DNA of 56,549 bases, taken from the NCBI RefSeq assembly GCF_006438825.1, contig NZ_RCZP01000033.1, positions 1-56,549 on the forward strand. Direction: 5' to 3'. This DNA is from Muricoccus nepalensis. GTDB taxonomy: Bacteria > Pseudomonadota > Alphaproteobacteria > Acetobacterales > Acetobacteraceae. The position numbers and the translations under genes were made by a program. This document shows, piece by piece, positions 45,316 to 53,592 of this stretch. Every line of letters begins with the position of its first letter. Position 1 is the stretch's first letter. The notes under the pieces are model-generated. The model had not been told where the DNA came from. It saw only the letters and a program-made list of their open reading frames with translations, and made no database searches.

Positions 45316-48185
45316 CGCTCAGCCCGCCAACGGAGCCAGGCGGCGAGGTCGGCGATGCGACGGGGCTGGGCGACGGACCCGGTGAGCCGGACGCCCACGG
45401 GCGGCACCCCCTCCCCCGGCGCCTCGACCGCCAGGAGGTCGAGGGCGGCGCGGGGCAGGTCCAGGTCCCCGCGCAGGGTCAGGGCCACCCCCTCCCCCGT
45501 CGCCGTGCCCTCCGCGAGGGTGGCGCGGCCGGCCGAGACGGCGGCGCGGAGGGCGAGGCTGTCGAAGCCGGTGGCGCCGCCGGCGAGCGCGGCGCGGAGC
45601 CCGGCCTCGTCGCCCGCCGCGGCGGCGCGCCCGGCCGCGGCGGCGTCGAGGCCGGCGAGCACGCCGCGGGTGGCGGCGAGCGAGGCCTCGCCCGAGAGGG
45701 TCGCGAGGAGGGTGGCGGGGCTGCTGCCCTCCGCCGCCAGCCGGGCCTCGGCATCGGCCTCGCCGGCCACGAGGTCGAGCGGCAGGCCGAGGACGGGACC
45801 GCTGATCGGGGCGCCGCGGAGCGTCGCGGCGAGGGTGGCGCGCGGGACGTCGCCGGCGGCGTCGAGCGTCGCGGTGCCGCGGAGCGTCCCCGGCTCCAGC
45901 GAGGCCTCGGCCTCCTCCAGCGAGAGGACGCCGGCGAGGAGGCGCAGCCGGCCGCGGAGGTCGCGCAGCGGCGGCAGCCCCGCGGGCTCGAGGCGGGCGA
46001 CGGAGACGGCCAGCTCCGCGTCGGCGGCGCGCAGCGCGAGCAGCGGCAGCGGCGCGCGGCTGGCCCAGGGGACGGCGGGCAGCAGCAGGTTCTCGGCCGC
46101 CACGCGCCCGGACAGGCGCGGCCGCGGGCCGTCCAGGGCGAGGGAGAGGGCGCCGCTCGCGCGGAAGCCGCCGGCGACGAGGTCGAAGCGCTCCGCCGAG
46201 ACGCCCTGCGGCCCCGCGGCGAGGCCGGCGACAAGGGAGAGCGAGCCCTGCCCCACCCACTCGCCGGGGTCGAGGCCGAGGGCGTCGGCGAGGAAGCGGG
46301 GCGCCCCGGGGTGGCGGAGCGTGAGGTTCCCGGCGCCCTTGCGGCCCGGGAGGTCGAGCGTGCCGCCCGCCTCCAGCCGCGCCTCGCCGAGATCGATGCC
46401 GAGCTGGGCGGCGAGGGCCTCGGGCGCGCCGTTGAGGGTGGCGCGGAGCGCCAGCGCCTCCTCCGCCAGGCCGCTACCGGGCGCCCAGCCCGCGGGCAGG
46501 AGGGCCGCGAGGGCGCGGCCGTTCGGCGCGGCCAGCTCGACCGTCACGTCGGAGAGGCGGGGGCTCGCGCCGAGGGTCGCGGTGCCGGAGGCCGCGAGGT
46601 CGCCCCCCGCCACCCGCCCGGCGAGGCGGCGGAGCGTGAGGCGGCCGTTCTCCAGCGCGCCGTCGAGCGAGGCGCGCTCCAGCGTCACGCCGCCGCCCCG
46701 CACGCGCTCGGCGGCGAGGCGGAGGTTGGCGTCGATGCCGCCGAGCATGCGGCTGGCGGTCGGCCAGTCGAGGCCGGGGCGGAGCCAGCCCTCGAGGTCG
46801 AGCGTGTCGAGGTTAAGGCCGAGGCCGAGCGCCGGCCGCGGCCCCTGGCGCAGCACGCCGGCGCCGGAGACGCGGGCGTTGTCGATCGTGGCCGTCAGCT
46901 CCGGCACGGCGACCGAGCCCGGCTCCACCACGAGGCGCGCCCGCCCCTCGCCCCCGCGGAGGCGGGCGGGCGCGATCCAGTCCGTGCCGAGGCCGAGCGC
47001 CGCGCCGAGGGAGTCGATCGTGGCGCGGAGGTCGGTGCCGGCGAAGCGCGCCGTCGCCTCCAGCCGCTCCCCGGTGACGGCGCCGCGGAGATCCACCGCG
47101 GTGTTGCCGGGCAGGAGGGCCGAGACGTCCGAGAGGGCGATCCGGCTCGCCGCCCCCTCCGCCGCCGCGCCGTCCCGCGAGACGGCCGCGCGGAGGCGGC
47201 GCAGCGGGATGCCGCGGAAGGTCGCCGCCTCCGCCGAGAGGTCGAGGCCGAGGGGGATCGTGCCCGGCCGCTGGCGGAGCGCGCCGAGCCAGGCGTCGAG
47301 GTCGATCCGCCCCGCCTGCAGCGCCGCGTCCAGCCGCGCCTCGGGCAGGAGGCGCAGCGTGAGCGCGCCGCGGGCCGGGCTGCCCGCGATGTCGATCGCG
47401 AGGTCATCGGCCGCGAGGAGCTCCGCCGCGACCGTCAGCCGCCCACGGGCGCGGAAGGGGCCGGGCGGGCCGGGCACGAAGAGGGAGAGGTCCGGCCCCG
47501 CGGTCTCGATGGTCCCCTCCAGCGTGCCGTCGGGCGTGAGGACGCCGCGGGCGGAAAGGGCGGCGTCGCCCATGGCGAGGTTCAGCTCGACGGGGGTGAT
47601 GCCGTCGAAGCCGGGGCGGCCGAGCACCGCGTCGAAGCGCCAGGCGAGGCCGTTCCAGGCGAAGCGGCCCTCGGCGCGCAGGCCGCGCGCGGCGTCGCCC
47701 GCGGTCAGCCGGGCCTGGACGGCGTCAAGGCGCAGGCTGCCGAGGATGAGGCGGCTGTCCACGAGCTCCGCCGAGAGGGCGGAGAGGCCGCCCGGCAGGC
47801 CGGCGGCGTCGCTGGGCGGCCAGGGCAGGCGGAGCTCCGCGCCGACCAGCGCGACCTCCCTCGGCGCGATCCGCCCGAGCAGGAGGGCGCCGCCGTCCAC
47901 CCGCAGCCGCAGCGCCCCGGCCGAGAAGGCGAGGTTATCGCCGCCGGGATCGTTCGAGGCCCCGAGGGTGACGCCCTCGGCCTCGACGACGGGGTGGGGC
48001 AGCAGGCGGAGGCGGACGGGGCCGTGGAGGGTGACGGGGCGGCCGAGGCGGGCGGAGGCGAGTTCGGCGAGCTGGTCCCGCCGCGCCGTCCAGTCCGTGA
48101 AGAGGGGGGCCGCCCAGAGCGCGCCGAGAAGGACGGCGGGAAGGAGGAGGGCGGCGGCGAGGAGGCGGAACGGGCGCCGGCGCAT
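45312..48185 (-). CDS. AsmA family protein
   Basis: A 957-residue protein with an N-terminal membrane anchor (FRLLAAALLLPAVLLGALWAAPLF, about 6-30), then FTDWTARRDQLAELASARLGRPVTLHGPV, which is the AsmA N-terminal motif. The rest is long beta-rich repeats of the AsmA/DUF3971 type ending in AWLRWRAER. AsmA-like proteins bridge the envelope and are thought to move phospholipid to the outer membrane. The start ATG at 48185 (MRRRPFRLL) is the family start; the frame is open upstream but that sequence is antisense to a forward gene. Its stop shares CTAG with the RHH gene. Confidence 0.9.
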   Translation of the reverse strand: MRRRPFRLLAAALLLPAVLLGALWAAPLFTDWTARRDQLAELASARLGRPVTLHGPVRLRLLPHPVVEAEGVTLGASNDPGGDNLAFSAGALRLRVDGGALLLGRIAPREVALVGAELRLPWPPSDAAGLPGGLSALSAELVDSRLILGSLRLDAVQARLTAGDAARGLRAEGRFAWNGLAWRFDAVLGRPGFDGITPVELNLAMGDAALSARGVLTPDGTLEGTIETAGPDLSLFVPGPPGPFRARGRLTVAAELLAADDLAIDIAGSPARGALTLRLLPEARLDAALQAGRIDLDAWLGALRQRPGTIPLGLDLSAEAATFRGIPLRRLRAAVSRDGAAAEGAASRIALSDVSALLPGNTAVDLRGAVTGERLEATARFAGTDLRATIDSLGAALGLGTDWIAPARLRGGEGRARLVVEPGSVAVPELTATIDNARVSGAGVLRQGPRPALGLGLNLDTLDLEGWLRPGLDWPTASRMLGGIDANLRLAAERVRGGGVTLERASLDGALENGRLTLRRLAGRVAGGDLAASGTATLGASPRLSDVTVELAAPNGRALAALLPAGWAPGSGLAEEALALRATLNGAPEALAAQLGIDLGEARLEAGGTLDLPGRKGAGNLTLRHPGAPRFLADALGLDPGEWVGQGSLSLVAGLAAGPQGVSAERFDLVAGGFRASGALSLALDGPRPRLSGRVAAENLLLPAVPWASRAPLPLLALRAADAELAVSVARLEPAGLPPLRDLRGRLRLLAGVLSLEEAEASLEPGTLRGTATLDAAGDVPRATLAATLRGAPISGPVLGLPLDLVAGEADAEARLAAEGSSPATLLATLSGEASLAATRGVLAGLDAAAAGRAAAAGDEAGLRAALAGGATGFDSLALRAAVSAGRATLAEGTATGEGVALTLRGDLDLPRAALDLLAVEAPGEGVPPVGVRLTGSVAQPRRIADLAAWLRWRAER

Positions 48186-48474
48186 CTCAGGCGCGACCCC
48201 GGCGTCGTGGGCCCGGCCCGGCGGCGGGGCCGCGACGGCCGCGCGCGCGCCGGTGATCGCGGCGCGGATGGCCGCGCAGCCCGCGCCCGCTGGTCCCGTT
48301 ACCTGACAACGCACCTCCGCCCGGCTGGAACGTGCCGAATCCGTGGCGTGGAACATGCTTGAGGCGGGGCCGGGCGGCAAGGAAGCGGCGGGGCGCGGCC
48401 GCGCTTCCGGCGCGGCGGGTTTCGGGGCATAGGCTTGGGGGCCGGGCGCGTGCCGGGCCGGTGACGGAGAACGG

Positions 48475-49254
48475 ATGGGCTTCTGGGGCAAGATCATCGG
48501 CGGCGCGGTCGGCTTCGCCATGGGCGGGCCCGCGGGCGCCGTGCTGGGCAGCGCGCTCGGCCACGCGGCGGACGAGGGCACGATCGGCCGCGGCTTCCCC
48601 GGCCTGCCGGGCCTCGACGGCGCGCGGATCGCGGCGATGCTCGGCTCGCGCGAGAGCCTTTTCGCGGTCTCCGTCGTCGTGCTCTCCGCCAAGCTCGCCA
48701 AGTGCGACGGGCCGGTGAAGCGGGAGGAGATCGACGCCTTCAAGCGCGCCTTCCGCATCCCGCCCGAGAACATGCGCGAGGTGGCGCAGCTGTTCGACCG
48801 CGCGCGGGACCAGGCGGAGGGTGCGGAGCCCTACGCCGAGCGCCTGGGCGCCGCCTTCGCCGAGGAGCGCCACGTGCTGGAGGACGTGCTCGGCGCGCTG
48901 TTCCGCATCGCCGAGGCCGACGGGCCGGTGAACCGGGCGGAGCTGGCCTTCCTCGGCGGGATGCACGCGCGGATGGGCCTCGACGCCGCCGCCTGGGAGC
49001 GCGCGCGGCTCGGCCGGCCGAGCCCGGGCGCGCGGCTGGAGCAGGAGGGGCCGGACCCCTACGCCGTGCTCGGCCTGCCGCGGAACGCGACCGACCAGCA
49101 GGTGCGCGACACCTGGAAGGGCCTCATGCGCGAGAACCACCCGGACAGCATGACCGCCCGCGGCCTGCCCGCCGAGGCCGTCCGCCGCGCCGCCGGCAAG
49201 GTGGCCGACATCAACGCGGCCTGGGACCGCATCAAGCGGGAGCGCAAGCTGTGA
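48475..49254 (+). CDS. TerB-like / DnaJ domain protein (DjlA-like)
   Basis: A 259-residue protein in three parts: a Gly-rich hydrophobic N-terminus (IIGGAVGFAMGGPAGAVLGSALG, about 7-29) that may anchor in the membrane, a TerB-like helical domain (about 55-170, KCDGPVKREEIDAFKRAFR, EADGPVNRAELAFL) and a C-terminal J domain (192-259) with the DnaK-stimulating HPD at 222-224. This is the layout of DjlA, a membrane-bound DnaK co-chaperone. The ATG at 48475 has GGAGAACGG upstream. It is divergent from AsmA and followed by a peptidoglycan amidase gene, suggesting envelope stress or assembly. Confidence 0.9.
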   Translation: MGFWGKIIGGAVGFAMGGPAGAVLGSALGHAADEGTIGRGFPGLPGLDGARIAAMLGSRESLFAVSVVVLSAKLAKCDGPVKREEIDAFKRAFRIPPENMREVAQLFDRARDQAEGAEPYAERLGAAFAEERHVLEDVLGALFRIAEADGPVNRAELAFLGGMHARMGLDAAAWERARLGRPSPGARLEQEGPDPYAVLGLPRNATDQQVRDTWKGLMRENHPDSMTARGLPAEAVRRAAGKVADINAAWDRIKRERKL

Positions 49255-49282
49255 GCGGGCGCGCGGTCCTGGGGCGCGCGGC

Positions 49283-50077
49283 GTGACCGCGCGGCGCGGC
49301 CCCCTCCGCGGCCCGCCGGGCGCGCGGGCGCGGGGCGGCGCCGTGCTGCCGCTGGTGCCGAGCGAGGGCGTGCCGGCCATCCGGGACGTGCCCAGCCCCA
49401 ACCAGGACGACCGGCCCGAGGGCGTGCCGGTCGACACCCTCATCCTCCACTACACGGACATGGAGAGCGGGGCCGCGGCGATCGAGCGGCTGCGCGACCC
49501 CACCGCCAAGGTCTCCGCCCACTACGTCGTGGAGGAGGACGGGGAGGTCTTCCGCCTGGTGCCGGAGGCGCGGCGGGCCTTCCACGCGGGCGTCTCCCAC
49601 TGGCGCGGGCACGACCGGCTGAACGGGCGCAGCATCGGCATCGAGGTGGTGAACCCCGGCCATTCCTGCGGCTACCGCGACTTCCCGGCGCTGCAGATGG
49701 CGGCGGTGGCCGATCTCTGCCTCGGGATCCTGGCCCGCCACCCCATTCCCGCGCGCAACGTCGTCGCCCACAGCGACGTGGCGCCCGACCGCAAGCGCGA
49801 CCCGGGGGAGCTGTTCGACTGGCAAGGGCTGGCCTCGCTCGGCGTCGGGCTCTGGCCCGAGGGGGTGGAGGGGGGCGACCTCTCCGCCGTGCCGGGGGGG
49901 ATAGAGCGGGCGGCCGGGCTGCTGCGGCAGATCGGCTATCCCGTGGACCCCGCGCGGCCCGAGGTCGCGCTCGTCGCCTTCCAGCGCCACTGGCGGCAGG
50001 AGGAGTGCGGCGGGCGCGCCGACGCGGGGACGCTCGCGCGGCTGGAGGCCGTGCTGGCGCTCGCCGAGGCGGGCTGA
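49283..50077 (+). CDS. N-acetylmuramoyl-L-alanine amidase (AmiD-like)
   Basis: A 264-residue amidase_2 domain protein. Zinc ligands: His in LILHYTDM, His in RRAFHAGVSHWRG region and the pair in VAHSDVAPDRKRDPG; the C-terminal part (ERAAGLLRQIGYPVDPARPEVALVAFQRHWR) is a peptidoglycan-binding domain. It cleaves muramyl-peptide bonds, probably of anhydro-muropeptides. GTG at 49283 is the longest start; no ribosome site is convincing, and the first 20 residues are low-complexity, so the start may be further in (for example GTG near 49342). No clear signal peptide is seen, so location is uncertain. Immediately downstream of the TerB-DnaJ gene. Confidence 0.88.
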   Translation: MTARRGPLRGPPGARARGGAVLPLVPSEGVPAIRDVPSPNQDDRPEGVPVDTLILHYTDMESGAAAIERLRDPTAKVSAHYVVEEDGEVFRLVPEARRAFHAGVSHWRGHDRLNGRSIGIEVVNPGHSCGYRDFPALQMAAVADLCLGILARHPIPARNVVAHSDVAPDRKRDPGELFDWQGLASLGVGLWPEGVEGGDLSAVPGGIERAAGLLRQIGYPVDPARPEVALVAFQRHWRQEECGGRADAGTLARLEAVLALAEAG

Positions 50078-50200
50078 GGCGAGCGGGAGGGCGGCCGTTC
50101 CACGCGCCCTTACGCGCGGAGGACAAGGCCGCTGTTTCCGGGAAATCTTCGCCTTCTCCCCGCTCTTTCGCGGCAGATGCAGGGCGGGAAGGATGCGCGC

Positions 50201-51163
50201 ATGCGCAAGAACCCCTCCCGACGCTCCCTCCTCCTCGCCTCCCTGCTCGCCCCGGCCGGGCTGCCGGCGGCCCCGGCCGTGCTGCGCGCCGCGCCGGCCG
50301 CGCTGCGGGTCGGCAACCAGAAGGGGGGACTGCGCTCCCTGCTGGAGGCCTCCGGGGCCGGGGCGGGGCTCGACTTCCCGATCGCGTGGAGCGAGTTCCC
50401 GGCGGCCGCCCCGCTGCTGGAGGCGCTCTCGGCGGACGCGCTCGACGTGGGCAACATGGGGGACCTCGCCTTCCTGACCGTCTTCGCCTCGGGCGCGCCG
50501 CTCCGCGCCTACGCCGCGACGCGGGCCGACCCGCGGTCCCAGGCGATCGTGGTGCGGGCTGATTCCGGCTTCCGCACCCTCGCGGACCTGCGCGGCCGGC
50601 GCGTGGCCGGGAACCGCGGCGGCTGGGGGCAGTTCCTGGTGCGCGCGGCGCTCAAGCGGGAGGGGCTGGAGCCGGGGGCGGTGGAGCACGTCTTCCTCGG
50701 CCCGGCCGAGGCGGCGCTCGCCTTCCGCTCCGGCGCCGTGGACGCCTGGGCGATCTGGGAGCCCTACGTCTCCCTCGAGGTGGAGCGCTTCGGCGCGCGG
50801 GTGCTGCTCGACGGCATCGGCCTCACGCCCACCATCAGCTTCCTGGCCGCCCACGAGAACGCGCTGCGCGCCCGGCGACCGCAGCTCGCGGCGCTGATGG
50901 CGCGGCAGGGCCAGGGCTGGGCCTGGGCGGAGGGGCACCTTCCTGACTACGCCGCGAGCAACGCCCGGCTGACGCGTCTGCCCGAAGAGGCCGTGCGCCG
51001 CGCCTTCGGGGTGCAACGGACGCGCGCGATCCCGCTCGACGACGCCGTCGTCGCCGAGCTTCAGGACGCGGCCGACCGCGCGGTGGAGTTCGGGCTGCTG
51101 CGCCGGCCGCTGGACGTGGCGGGGGCGCTGGACACGGGGTTCCCCCTTCGGCTGCCGGCCTGA
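50201..51163 (+). CDS. SsuA-like aliphatic sulfonate/nitrate-type substrate-binding protein
   Basis: A 320-residue ABC binding protein. The N-terminus KNPSRRSLLLASLLAPAG has a twin-arginine motif before the hydrophobic core, suggesting Tat export; the mature start LRVGNQKGGLRSLLEASG is typical of SsuA/NMT1-like receptors. DVGNMGDLAFL and YVSLEVERFG are further family strands. Ligand likely a sulfonate, taurine or similar, not certain. The ATG at 50201 has GGGAAGGA nine bases upstream, better than the ATG at 50177. No permease or ATPase gene follows; rnpB comes next after a 284-base gap. Confidence 0.88.
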   Translation: MRKNPSRRSLLLASLLAPAGLPAAPAVLRAAPAALRVGNQKGGLRSLLEASGAGAGLDFPIAWSEFPAAAPLLEALSADALDVGNMGDLAFLTVFASGAPLRAYAATRADPRSQAIVVRADSGFRTLADLRGRRVAGNRGGWGQFLVRAALKREGLEPGAVEHVFLGPAEAALAFRSGAVDAWAIWEPYVSLEVERFGARVLLDGIGLTPTISFLAAHENALRARRPQLAALMARQGQGWAWAEGHLPDYAASNARLTRLPEEAVRRAFGVQRTRAIPLDDAVVAELQDAADRAVEFGLLRRPLDVAGALDTGFPLRLPA

Positions 51164-51412
51164 GGGGGCGTCGCGTCCCTCTAACTGCCGGTTGCGGCCG
51201 GGGATGCCGTTGCACCGGGGTGAGGCGAGGCTCCCCGGGAAGGTCAGGGACGCCGCGGCCGGGCCGAAGGCCTTGTTCCGGCTCGCGCCGGCCGGCGGGG
51301 TGGGGGAGAGCAAGACCGGCGCTTCGACGGTGCCATGACGGGAGCGGGGCGGGAGAACGGCGCCCGAGTCGCACAACCCCCGGTTAGTTGCGGCCTCGAC
51401 TCCATCCGCTGC

Positions 51413-51441
51413 TTGACCCGTCCCCCTCCGAGTCGCATACC
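51413..51441 (+). promoter_or_regulatory. promoter of rnpB
   Basis: TTGACC (51413-51418) and CATACC (51436-51441) are separated by 17 bases and end six bases before the first base of the RNase P RNA P1 stem (51448). Spacing is ideal; the -10 matches consensus only at its central ATA. Confidence 0.6.
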
Positions 51442-51447
51442 CGGCGC

Positions 51448-51856
51448 GCCAGACGGCCGGGCGACCGCTGCCAGCCCCCATGGGTCATTCCTGGGGGCGG
51501 TGGAGGAAAGTCCGGGCTCCACGAGAAGACGGTGCCGGTTAACGACCGGCGGGGGCGACCCCAGGGACAGTGCCACAGAGAAAAGACCGCCCGCGTCGCC
51601 GAAAGGCCCGCGGGTAAGGGTGAAACGGTGGGGTAAGAGCCCACCGCGCCCCTGGCGACAGGGGCGGCACGGTAAACCCCACCGGGAGCAAGGCCGAATA
51701 GGGATGGCCGGAGGGAGCCCGGAAGGGCTCGCCGCCAGGGGCCTTCCCGCCCCGCCATCCGGGTTGGCCGCGAGAAGTTCCTGGCGACAGGGACTCCAGA
51801 GGAATGGTCGCCCGGTCCGCAAGGACCGACAGAACCCGGCTTACAGGCCGTCTGGC
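51448..51856 (+). ncRNA. rnpB: RNase P RNA, bacterial type A
   Basis: The ends form an 11-bp P1 helix: GCCAGACGGCC (51448-51458) pairs perfectly with GGCCGTCTGGC (51846-51856), which fixes the ends within a few bases. Diagnostic conserved strings are present: GAGGAAAGTCCGGGCTCC in the CR-I region (about 51502-51520), CCACAGAGAAAAGACCGCC, GGTAAGGGTGAAA and GGTAAACCCC in the middle, and ACAGAACCCGGCTTACAGG at the 3' end (about 51830-51848). It is the catalytic RNA that removes tRNA 5' leaders. It lies directly upstream of mraZ, as in many alphaproteobacteria. Confidence 0.96.
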
Positions 51857-51962
51857 ATTTTCCTGCCGCGAGCCGGCAAGGACACCGTATAACCGATTGA
51901 ATTGCTCAGGAATGCAAAGCGTTGCTCCATGGCAACACTTGGTCACGCGGGTGCAATCACGC

Positions 51963-51991
51963 TTGTTTGCCCATGCCGGCCCATGTTATCC
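51963..51991 (+). promoter_or_regulatory. candidate promoter of the mraZ operon
   Basis: TTGTTT (51963-51968) and TTATCC (51986-51991) are 17 bases apart in a stretch that is AT-richer than its surroundings. The rest of the 288-base gap between rnpB and mraZ holds a small GTTGC/GCAAC hairpin (51921-51936), two TCACGC copies, and a G-rich leader. The start codon is 153 bases downstream of the -10, a long leader. Confidence 0.4.
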
Positions 51992-52144
51992 CACGGCATC
52001 CCGCAAGGGCCCGGACCTGAGGGGGGCGAGGGGCTGGCGGGATGGTCGGGTGAGCCGGCGGGGTCGGGGGGCCTCGCCGGCCACTTGATGAAGGGGAACA
52101 CCTAGATCGCCCGGTGCGACCGCGAGGGGGCGGACGTCCAGCGG

Positions 52145-52618
52145 ATGACCCAGTTCATGGGCAGCTTCACGGGCAAGCTGGATCGCAAGGGACGGGTTTC
52201 CGTCCCGGCGTCCTTCCGCGCTGCGCTGGAGCGCATGGGCTGCCCGGACCTGGTGCTTCGCCTGTCCCACACCGATCCCTGCATCGAGGCCTGGCCGCTG
52301 ACGACCTTCACGACCATGGCCAGCGGGCTGAACCAGCTTGAGGTCTTCTCGGAGGCCCATGACGACCTCTCGCTCAGCCTCTTCGCCGACTCCTACCCGA
52401 TGCGCCCTGACGGCGACGGCCGCGTGATGCTGGCCGAGGACGCCGTCGCCCATGCGGCGCTCGGCGAGGCCGTGACCTTCATGGGGCGGGGCACCTCCTT
52501 CCAGATCTGGGAGCCCGCCGCGGCCGCCAAGCGCGTCGCCGAGGCCCGCCAGCGCGCCCGCGAGCGCGGCCTGACCGTGCCCGCGCCCCGCGCGGCGACC
52601 GACGGGCGCGCGGCATGA
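52145..52618 (+). CDS. mraZ: transcriptional regulator MraZ
   Basis: A 157-residue MraZ with two AbrB-like SpoVT folds: [18 protein letters not shown] near residues 8-25 and [16 protein letters not shown] in the second half, each with the DxxGRv pattern. In E. coli MraZ represses its own dcw operon. The protein ends in an Arg/Ala-rich tail. The ATG at 52145 was chosen over the ATG at 52157 (MGSFTGKLD); neither has a strong ribosome site. The stop overlaps rsmH (ATGA). Confidence 0.95.
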   Translation: MTQFMGSFTGKLDRKGRVSVPASFRAALERMGCPDLVLRLSHTDPCIEAWPLTTFTTMASGLNQLEVFSEAHDDLSLSLFADSYPMRPDGDGRVMLAEDAVAHAALGEAVTFMGRGTSFQIWEPAAAAKRVAEARQRARERGLTVPAPRAATDGRAA

Positions 52619-53592
52619 GCGAGGCCCACTCCCCCCGGGTCGCGCCCGACCCCACGGGCGGCGGCCACGTGCCGGTGATGCTGGCGGAGGTGCTGGCGAC
52701 GCTCGCGCCCCGCGACGGCGCGACCTACCTCGACGGCACCTTCGGCGGCGGCGGCTACGCGAACGCCATCCTCTCGGCCGCCGGCTGCACCCTCTACGCC
52801 GTGGACCGCGACCCCGAGGCGATCGCGCGCGGGGCGGCCCTCGTCGCGCGCTTCCCGGGGCGGCTGCACCTGGTCGAGGGGCGCTTCGGCGAGATGCTGT
52901 CGCTGATGGCCGCGCGCGGGGTCGAGGCGCTGGACGGCGTCGTGCTCGACCTCGGCGTCTCCTCCTACCAGATCGACGAGGCGGAGCGCGGCTTCTCGCT
53001 CCGCGCCGACGGGCCGCTCGACATGCGGATGGAGAAGTCCGGCCCGACGGCGGCCGAGCTGGTGAACACGCTGCCAGAGCGCGAGCTGGCTGACCTGCTC
53101 TGGGAGCTCGGCGAGGAGCGGTACTCCCGCCGCATCGCGCGCAAGATCGTGGCCGCCCGCGGCGACGCGCCCTTCGAGACGACGATGCAGCTCGCGGCCG
53201 CCATCCACCAAGTGATGCCGCGCGACCCCTCGGGCATGGACAGCGCGACGCGCTCCTTCCAGGCGCTGCGGCTGCGCGTGAACGACGAGCTGGGCGAGGT
53301 GGAGCGGGGACTCGACGCCGCGATCCGCCTGCTCGCGCCCGGCGGAAGGCTCGTCGTCGTGTCTTTTCACTCGCTCGAGGATCGCATCGTGAAGCGCTTC
53401 ATGCGAGACGCGGCGGGACGGACTCCGGGCGCGTCGCGATTCGATCCCTCCTCCTTGCTAAGAAACAAAAATAAGGCGGATTTTCGCCTTCTGACCAGCA
53501 CCGCTCTGCGGCCTTCCGTGGCAGAGTCCAAGTCGAATCCACGCGCGCGGTCGGCACGGCTGCGCGCTATCGAGAGGCGCGCCGCCGCATGA
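52615..53592 (+). CDS. rsmH: 16S rRNA (cytosine(1402)-N4)-methyltransferase RsmH
   Basis: A 325-residue RsmH (MraW). SAM-binding motif [39 protein letters not shown] with the family NP-less loop, and the late [15 protein letters not shown] are all conserved. It methylates N4 of C1402 in 16S rRNA. The gene starts within the mraZ stop (ATGA, 52615-52618) and its stop overlaps ftsL (ATGA at 53589-53592), so three genes are translated from one chain of overlaps. Codon use becomes unusually AT-rich near 53440-53490. Confidence 0.97.
   Translation: MSEAHSPRVAPDPTGGGHVPVMLAEVLATLAPRDGATYLDGTFGGGGYANAILSAAGCTLYAVDRDPEAIARGAALVARFPGRLHLVEGRFGEMLSLMAARGVEALDGVVLDLGVSSYQIDEAERGFSLRADGPLDMRMEKSGPTAAELVNTLPERELADLLWELGEERYSRRIARKIVAARGDAPFETTMQLAAAIHQVMPRDPSGMDSATRSFQALRLRVNDELGEVERGLDAAIRLLAPGGRLVVVSFHSLEDRIVKRFMRDAAGRTPGASRFDPSSLLRNKNKADFRLLTSTALRPSVAESKSNPRARSARLRAIERRAAA
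53459..53490 (-). terminator. intrinsic-type terminator on the antisense strand within rsmH
   Basis: Read on the minus strand, AAGGCG-AAAATC-CGCCTT forms a six-bp stem followed directly by ATTTTTGTTTCTTA. In a genome this GC-rich, a stem plus T-rich run is rare, and it lies inside rsmH codons. Antisense transcription that it would stop has not been shown; it may be a chance result of the codons. Confidence 0.45.

Noticed and set aside
51164-51412. Extra small gene upstream of rnpB
   Set aside because: Short frames here overlap each other on both strands, have no ribosome site and no recognisable motif; a long-range GCGTCCCT/AGGGACGC inverted repeat (51173-51180, 51246-51253) is noted only.
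51335-51946. Protein-coding frames inside rnpB
   Set aside because: Conserved RNase P RNA strings and the 11-bp P1 helix explain this region fully.
52020-52080. MraZ-box repeats (TGGG-type) upstream of mraZ
   Set aside because: Several CGGG copies occur but with spacings of 9, 12 and 6 bases, not a regular 10-base period; G-rich DNA gives this by chance.
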